This document shows positions 57,537 to 64,000 of a DNA stretch of 64,000 nucleotides, piece by piece. The DNA is from Nymphaea colorata (Eukaryota; Streptophyta; Magnoliopsida; Nymphaeales; Nymphaeaceae). Below the pieces are notes generated by a model. The model saw only the letters and a list, made by a program, of their open reading frames with translations, was not told the origin of the DNA and did no database searches. How positions within the stretch are numbered: the stretch's first letter is position 1; each line of letters starts with the position of its first letter. Position numbers and translations under genes: made by a program. The stretch covers positions 10,058,001 to 10,122,000 of the forward strand of contig NC_045150.1 in the NCBI RefSeq assembly GCF_008831285.2. Direction: 5' to 3'.

Positions 57537-59999
57537 AAGGTAAATGAGGAAAAGAAAATTCAAATATGCACAAACAGGGATGCTCGAAAAGGTTCCACCT
57601 ACCCAATTTAATTGACAGAAACTTCAAGGCAGGTCGAATCTCGAGACCTTTGAGATTCAATAGGGCAGAAGAAGAATTAAGTCAGGTCTCTATGATCTAT
57701 CAAATGCTGAAGTTCAGGAGTCAATAGGTGCATAATGAATCCAACTCATTGAACTAAATTTTGTCTAACGCTGATGGGATAGGTGAAGCCAAGCATTGCC
57801 TATGAAACGAGCTAAGCTTGTGCAGTAGCCCAAGTGGGTGATGTCAAATTAAAAAAGGCTGAGCTACAGCATGCCCCCTTTTGTGTTTGGTACATGACCA
57901 AACAGATTAGAAATTGAATGTCAAAGGGGTGTTGGGAGACGAAATAGGTTAGGGCCCGTTTGATGGCAAAGTATTTTACTGTAGAGGACAGATGTCTGTG
58001 TGTTTCAATTTTCTCAGGAATCCATCATGCACGGTTGAAAAGCCCCGGTCAACCGACTTAAATTCTTATCCACGGATAAAAGTCTGATCTGGAGCTGAAG
58101 CTGTGACCTTCACTATTGCCACTCTCGTCCGTGTGTTTGAGATAGCTTCTCGGCAGCAGCACAAGTCTACTTCCTCTAGAGCATTAGGTCTTTACAGGTA
58201 TGTGCTACCTAACCTCTCTCTCTATCTTTTCCTTACTCTTTCTCACACCCTCCCCCCCCTCCACACCCTGTTTTTTCTTCTTGTTTGGCTGCATTTTTTG
58301 ATCCCCTAGCTGGATTTCAGGTTGTGCTGTTATGTTCTCTCGTTTTAGAGGACCTAGTGCTCGAGTACAAGTCTTTGATATGAACCAGTGGTTATGTTTT
58401 TATAAAACAGCATGGCTTTTTTAAATTGTATGCCAATTAAATATGCACAGATGTGTGCGTGTATATATATATATATATATCTTGTAAGCCTCGAATCTGC
58501 TGATACTGGGCCAAATATAGAGATGGAGTAGCTGCCTTGGTCTAAAACTTTTATCGTCCTACAGTGCCATCGAGTGCACGTGTTCAACACAGAAATCTTG
58601 GTTCAGTGCCACTGACATCTTGAATCATATTACTCTCTTCAGACCAGTTTTTTTTGTGGTAATTATTCTATGAAGCTATCCCTAATATTGAGTTGATTCA
58701 TGAACCACTTGAAATGGTGTTTCATAAATCTGTTTCAATATTTGAAGCAGATTTGCAGAGCAGTTACACAATGTTCCTTATCTCAAACAACCCCTTGAAG
58801 TATGACACTTGAGGAATCGAACAAAAACCTAGAAATCAGTTAAAAGAACATGAAAAAATAATCTATTTTAACCTGCCGACCAACTGAATGGTGCATATAA
58901 GAGTAGATGAAAATTTTGCAGTTTGTTTGTAGGATAACATGGTAATTTCCATTGTAGGGCCTAGATTTAAAACAATAAAAAAGTAATCAGGTACTGACAG
59001 AGGGTAATATTGAAATGTAGTTGTTCCCAATCTTTTCTATTTTTCAAATCCTTAATCTTTTATCTATCTTAAAACTAACAAGGATTCACTTCAGATATTA
59101 CACAGTTTTCATAAATCTTCAAACATTACGGAAACAACATCAAAGTAAGTTCGGATACCATAGTGAGTGATACCTTCAACTTGGACACAGTGTCTATCTT
59201 GCCACCTGCTTAGACATTAACCGCTCGTGGTCATAAAGATACTCCAAATCAAAACTTGGAAAATATTTTCATTAAAAAAAACAACAATGAGGATTCGATT
59301 TCAAAAATCATTGTCATCTGTTCTTAAAAGATAGACCAATTGGCATTGAATTTGTCATGGAAACGAACTAGGACTTGTGCAGTTCTATAAATTAGGTATT
59401 TTGGTTTCTAATTATACTTTATCCTAAATTTAATTTGAAAATAAAAAAATAGTAAATGCATTGACCATATGGTAGGACACGTATTAGCCAAAACACCTGT
59501 CCATCAGCAAAAAATTTTTGTTGTAATGACTAGTTTGGATTTGTTCAATATTCATTAGTGCTCTTTCAGCTACAAGAAGATGCTAGGAGTTAGGTACGTT
59601 TTGGAATCATGATGTCCTCCCATATTGTTTATTTTATCTGCTATAACCTTTTTCTTTAATTTTTTTTGGTAATCTGGTTGTGCTTGTTCAATTTGTGGCA
59701 TTATCTCTCCAACAACATGAAAATCTAAGGTGAAAAACTCATTGATCTCATGCGTTAATTATCTTTTGCAATTGATATTTAATTTCAATAAGGGATGATC
59801 CTCAATATGGAGTGGAAAAATCAAAACCCGTATACGTATACATTTTTGCTCACTGCACAGCTGCCCTTGAAACAGCGATAGCACAATCAACTAGAAAAGC
59901 TCAAAGACGGACGGTCGAGCAAGTCCCAATCATTCGCAAGCGAAGGAACCTTGACCAAGAGGGCTGATCGACATTAATGCGCCATTGGTGACAGATAAT
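57537..59999. other. No gene recognised
   Basis: Non-coding. A C-rich run (58246-58261) and a TA run (58462-58480) are present. ORFs are short, and none has a domain. Confidence 0.4.
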
Positions 60000-61150
60000 T
60001 CTGATTAGATTATGCCAATTCATAAAAATTTTCGTTGATCGAGTCAATGTAGGTGAATCACATTTATTTCCTTTGTTTATTGCCTTCATGTTTCTCCACT
60101 TTTCCTCTCAGATTGTTTAGGTCACCCATGGCTTTTTCACTAGTTCATGTAATCGATAAAGGAAATGGCTGCTTCAATATTACCAAATTGGAGGAAACTG
60201 CCATTATTTTCTCACAAGATAATTGAAAAGTTCCAGCTGCTGCACGTTGCCAGCCGGCTGGCCAAAAACCCATAGGGGGTATTAGCAACGATTTACTGTG
60301 AACCCATTACGTGTGCTACTTTTAACAACAATTTATGGTTTTTTCAGCTACAATTTTAAATTTGGCCATCCGGCAGCTGCCAAATTTGAATTCAATTTTC
60401 AACTCTCAGTACGGAAGCTCAAGCAAGTCCATGCAGCTCGTTCAAATGGCCGAAGCTCAACGACGTTGAAATTTCATAGCATGCAATTGAGTTTTGATGT
60501 TGGCATAAGAAAAGAAATTAGGGAATGCCACTGCCACTGTTTTATCCAATCAATTAAAAGAAATGTCCCAATGTATAGGTGGTAGCCAAGAAATCTGCTG
60601 GTCCAGCGACCCTCCTTTAATGGCAGAAGCTGAAGTTTCAACGAACCTGTGCTTTAATGCGAAGGAAAATAGAATTCATGGTATGTCATTATCACTACTC
60701 TATCGGAAAGTTCAATAATATTGGCCCAATGAATAGCTGGTGTCCAGCAAAGCTACTAGTTTCTTTGAACTTTTCAAAATCTGATTGAGCTCAGAAATAG
60801 TACAGGTTAAGCATTTAAGACGATTTTTTGTTAAAATTGGCTTGAATTGGCCGATTTAAATTGGATTTGCTGAAAATGGTTTTAGGTTAGAACAGTGGCT
60901 CATGATTTGGTCATCTTGTTTAGGTAATCACTAGAACATAATGATGGTTGGCCATAAGTGCTTTGTTCCCTAACTGGGGGGCACAAACATCTCTTTCATG
61001 CTCAGTGACCCAATACCAAGTGGGAACCTCTTATTTAATGGCCAGACATTATAAGGCCCCAGAGTAATATATCTAGTGCATGTTACATACAGCTGACCAG
61101 TGGGATGTCTTCCTTGAATTCAAGTGTAACTCCATGAATAGTGCAAGTTG
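60000..61150. repeat. CRK 5' flank, second copy of the 46.8-48.8 kb block
   Basis: Matches 46825-48790 without the solo LTR and without the internal tandem duplication, so it keeps the ancestral arrangement. It contains the empty site at about 60541. Confidence 0.8.
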
Positions 61151-61291
61151 CATAATGAATTCCCTTTAATGGTAAAGTGTTCAGAATACATGCTAACGGA
61201 AATGAAACTATATCTCCTTACGCATTTATCTCTCCATATCCGACACATCTCCAATCATGTTTATAAGGCTTCCTAGCTAGGAGAACTTGAG

Positions 61292-62463
61292 ATGGGTTAC
61301 TCTGCAATGGTGCTAAGGATGAAGATCGGATTCCCCCTCCTCGTCCTCTTCCTCCTCCTTTCCTTCCGGGTCGACCAGGCAATGAGCAGTAATGACTTTG
61401 TTGATAGCTACTGCAACAGAGACATCAATTACATTGACGGAAGCAAGTTTCAAACGAACATGCACCTAGCCTTTGCCACCTTGATAGCGGATGTCAATCC
61501 CCTTGGTTTCTCCAATGCCCCAGAGGGTGAAGGATCGGAGAGAGTGTATGCCATGGTGCAGTGCAGGGGTGACATTGATAAGCAAACCTGCAAGGAGTGC
61601 ATCGACACTTCGACCCAAAAGGTCAACGACACAGACTGCACCTACCCCATGGAAGCCATCATATGGTATGAAAAGTGCCAGCTCTGCTACTCCAACACCA
61701 AATTCTTTGGCCACCTCGATGTCGATCAATCTGGGGCTCATCTTTGGAACTCACCTGACGTTAATGATTCGTTCAACGAGAAGTTGAGCAGTCTGCTTCA
61801 GAATCTGATTTCCCAGGCGACAACAGGGCGTTCAACGCCCTTGTTTGCCACGGGATCCATCCCGTGGAATGGCCAAGAAACGATATACGGACTGATGCAG
61901 TGCACCAGGGATACCAGCCTTGCTAATTGCCAAAAGTGTTTGGAAACCACCAGATCCCAGATTCCTACGTCGGATACTTGCCAACATTCAATCGGCTGTG
62001 AATTTGTCAGGGGAAGTTGCCGTTTGAGGTACGATACAGTGCTCTTTTATGGAACCACAACTCCAAACCCACCCCCTCCATCAAAAATCAAGGCCAAGCC
62101 CACCTCTTACACCCTATTCAGCACCTCTATCAAGTCAAAAGCCAAGCGTATTAACTCCTCCGCCCAATGCTGGATCCAACACTACTACATCAGGCTGGTT
62201 CTCTCTCTCTGTCTCTCTCCCTCCCCCTCCCCAATTCATATGACAAGAATATTTTATATATGCAGGCCATCAGAAAAGTATAGGCAGAAAACGCATGTAT
62301 ATCATAACCGGCATCTCCGTCATGATGATTGTGGTTGTTATTACTTGCTTAATTTGCGGCTTTTACTGGTGGATGAGAGAATTTTGTTGCCTTTGGAGAA
62401 ATACGTTGAAGCCTCGCGGATTGCAGAGGAAAAAAGAAGAAGATGACGGATCGGAACAACGAG
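61292..62463 (+). CDS. Cysteine-rich receptor-like protein, ectodomain and transmembrane exons (probably incomplete or broken)
   Basis: Exon 1 (61292 to about 62193) encodes a signal peptide (hydrophobic FPLLVLFLLLSF at residues 14-25, cut near residue 30), then two DUF26 (Gnk2-like) domains at about 34-142 and 158-254. Each has the CX8CX2C signature: C91/C100/C103 and C204/C213/C216. In the family these are apoplastic domains of plasma-membrane receptor kinases linked to stress and defence signalling; the ligand here is unknown. A Pro/Ser/Thr hinge follows, but in a different frame from the DUF26 part, so a one- or two-base change lies near 62060-62095. Exon 2 (62266-62463) starts after TTTTATATATGCAG, encodes KRMYIITGISVMMIVVVI and more (transmembrane), WW and a basic stretch, and ends at GAG/GTTAGT. 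The donor that keeps the hinge frame is AG/GC at 62193. No kinase exon is seen up to 64000. An alternative start is Met10 (61319). Confidence 0.8.
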
Positions 62464-64000
62464 GTTAGTAAAAAAAGGAACATTATAAATCAGAGAAAGA
62501 GAGGGACAGAGATAGGTTTTGGTTTAAACACCGGTTTATCCGTTCAAGTATCTCACTACAGTGTTACGGAAAACCCATTTTGTTTTTCAGTGTTTTCTTC
62601 AGGTTTTTTCACATTTTTCAGTACTAACCAATTTTTTATTTTCATGGTTTTTACATTTTGTTTTCAGTTTTTTAACTTCTTTTGAAATTTATTGAAATTT
62701 ACTCGAGAAAACTAACTTTACCGTACTGTATAATACATTTACATGATCCTATAGGAAGAACGGATGTATCATTGCATGCCATATTCATAATCGTCTGTGA
62801 CAAAGCTTTCAATTTTCCATCCATAGTCCAGATTTATGTCAACCAAATCACAACCAACAAGTTTTCTGGTCCGCACGTTAAAGTCGTCGTTTGCTTCCTT
62901 GTTATGAAGATGACCTATCCAAGAAAAGTTGCATCATTTGTGCAGATCATACACAGACATTAAATTTTGGCAACATAAGATGTGTGCATGTGTGGGCTTC
63001 TGCCAAGCATGCCAATAGGTCCAATTTATATATAACATAAGATCGAACCACATAAAGGAAATAGGATAAGAGAAAATTTTGACATCAGATCGGATTCGAA
63101 CATAAGAAATGACATCTCTTTGGATTCAAATTCAGATTTATGTAAATATTGATCAGATTTGGATTCAAAACATCATTCTAAATAAATATTCTATACTCAA
63201 TGTCTGTAATTTGGTATGAATTCAGTTTAAAAATCAGATTTGGATTCGGCTGTTAGACCTGGATCCATTTCTTTTCTTTCCAAACACACATATTAGCTCT
63301 CCTTTTTTTTTCCTCGTTATTAACTAGTCATCCAAACACTAGAAACACCTTTTCTCCATTCCATTGTTTCACTCTCGCTCTATGCTGACCACTCAATGCT
63401 CGAGTCTCTGACCACTCAATGCTCGAGTCTTTTCCTTTGTTTCATTGCTCACTGCCTCTCCACTCATCTTCTTCTTCTACCATCCTTGTTCACATCTCTT
63501 CCTATTGGAGTAACACCATTTGGAGGCTGTGTTCCAACCCCCCTTCAAAGGTTTATGTGTCTTCCAAAGGTACGTTTCTCCATCTCTACAACCTGCTACC
63601 CATTCTTCTCTTCCTTACAGATTCTCTGTCCGCAAACCGCTGCCACGGCCTGTTCCAGGTAAGAGCCACTGCAAGCGTATAGCTTTCCCGTCCACGTCAC
63701 AACAAGCGGAACTCGTTATGCCCTCACCCTCAAAAACCACCAACTCATCTGATATTCTTAAGTTCCTCCAAACTTCACATCAAAGGACCTTATCAGCATC
63801 GTTCTCTGGCACTACAATGGTGACATCGCCATCAGTGTTTCTACTGGGCCTTGGCACAGCAGCCGAATTTCGTGCGTGAGTGGCTAAGTCGTCACCTGTT
63901 GAGGTGATCCTACACCAACTTGGAAGTGAGGCAACCTTCGAGAAAATCATCAAATTTTCTCCTTCTTCTCTCTCACTCATTTGTGGTATTCCTCTCTGGA
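62464..64000. other. No kinase exon or other gene recognised
   Basis: T-rich at 62580-62690, then repeated GATTTGGATTC / GGATTCGAA phrases (63090-63250), then a 22-bp tandem repeat (TGACCACTCAATGCTCGAGTC at 63386-63430). From 63490 the composition becomes more balanced and a plus-strand frame of 119 codons (63520-63879) is open, with an AAAG/GTACGT donor-like site near 63570. It may be the start of another gene, but I cannot identify it. Confidence 0.35.

Noticed and set aside
61450-61787. Open frames of 60-98 codons antisense to, or in another frame of, the CRK exon
   Set aside because: They are shadows of a GC-richer coding exon; the DUF26 frame explains the openness.
63520-63879. 119-codon plus-strand ORF near the window end
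   Set aside because: Overlapping frames on both strands are also open and no domain is visible; it may include a real exon, but I cannot support a gene.
1-64000. CRISPR-like arrays
   Set aside because: All repeats found are microsatellites, tandem duplications or transposon parts; none has regular repeat-spacer structure, and the DNA is from a plant.

Overview
This is nuclear DNA of a flowering plant; the species cannot be told from the window. The plant call rests on a cysteine-rich receptor-like kinase (DUF26/CRK) ectodomain, a decayed CRK-type kinase domain, a plant-type pepsin-like aspartic protease remnant, Ty1/copia retrotransposons whose primer sites match initiator tRNA-Met, L1-type LINEs, tRNA-derived SINE-like copies and many AT microsatellites in AT-rich, ORF-poor DNA. 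A run of exactly 100 N (33898-33997) is an assembly placeholder. I see no bacterial-style operon, CRISPR array or rRNA gene.

Layout. 1-14.1 kb is a decaying array of repeated modules of about 4-5 kb whose shared core recurs near 0.58, 5.46, 9.54 and 13.54 kb. A minus-strand copia fragment (LTR, primer site, repetitive leader, gag) lies at 10.2-11.84 kb and a plus-strand copia integrase fragment at 11.9-12.35 kb. 14.9-16.8 kb holds a few short exon-like stretches on the minus strand. 17.17-20.1 kb is an aspartic-protease pseudogene split by a 5'-truncated LINE with flanking ATCAT repeats. 21-31.9 kb holds a nested small element with a 10-bp target duplication, a copia gag-protease remnant (24.2-25.56 kb), a second LINE (25.88-27.97 kb) and a long duplication (22.85-23.72 versus 29.39-31.88 kb) carrying SINE-like copies.

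35.3-36.5 kb is a CRK kinase pseudogene. 38-41 kb is duplicated non-coding DNA plus a GC-rich repeat. 42.12-46.26 kb is an LTR retrotransposon in minus orientation with both LTRs, primer site and polypurine tract but almost no coding capacity. 46.8-48.8 kb is a second copy of the DNA that lies upstream of the CRK gene at 61.3 kb; it carries a 406-bp solo LTR whose empty site survives in the other copy. 52.196-57.531 kb is a structurally complete copia element (596-bp LTRs, target duplication GTCCT) with all coding domains present but broken. 61.29-62.46 kb encodes a CRK-type ectodomain and transmembrane exon; no kinase exon follows within the remaining 1.5 kb.

How it fits together: I read this as the remains of a CRK gene cluster (duplicated 5' flank at 46.8 kb, stranded kinase at 35.3 kb, ectodomain gene at 61.3 kb) diluted by several generations of transposon insertion and local duplication. 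No intact transposon protein is present, and the only candidate for a working host gene, the CRK ectodomain, itself shows a hinge frameshift. I did not find a convincing new biological system; the most informative points are the datable nested insertions and the small terminal-inverted-repeat family.
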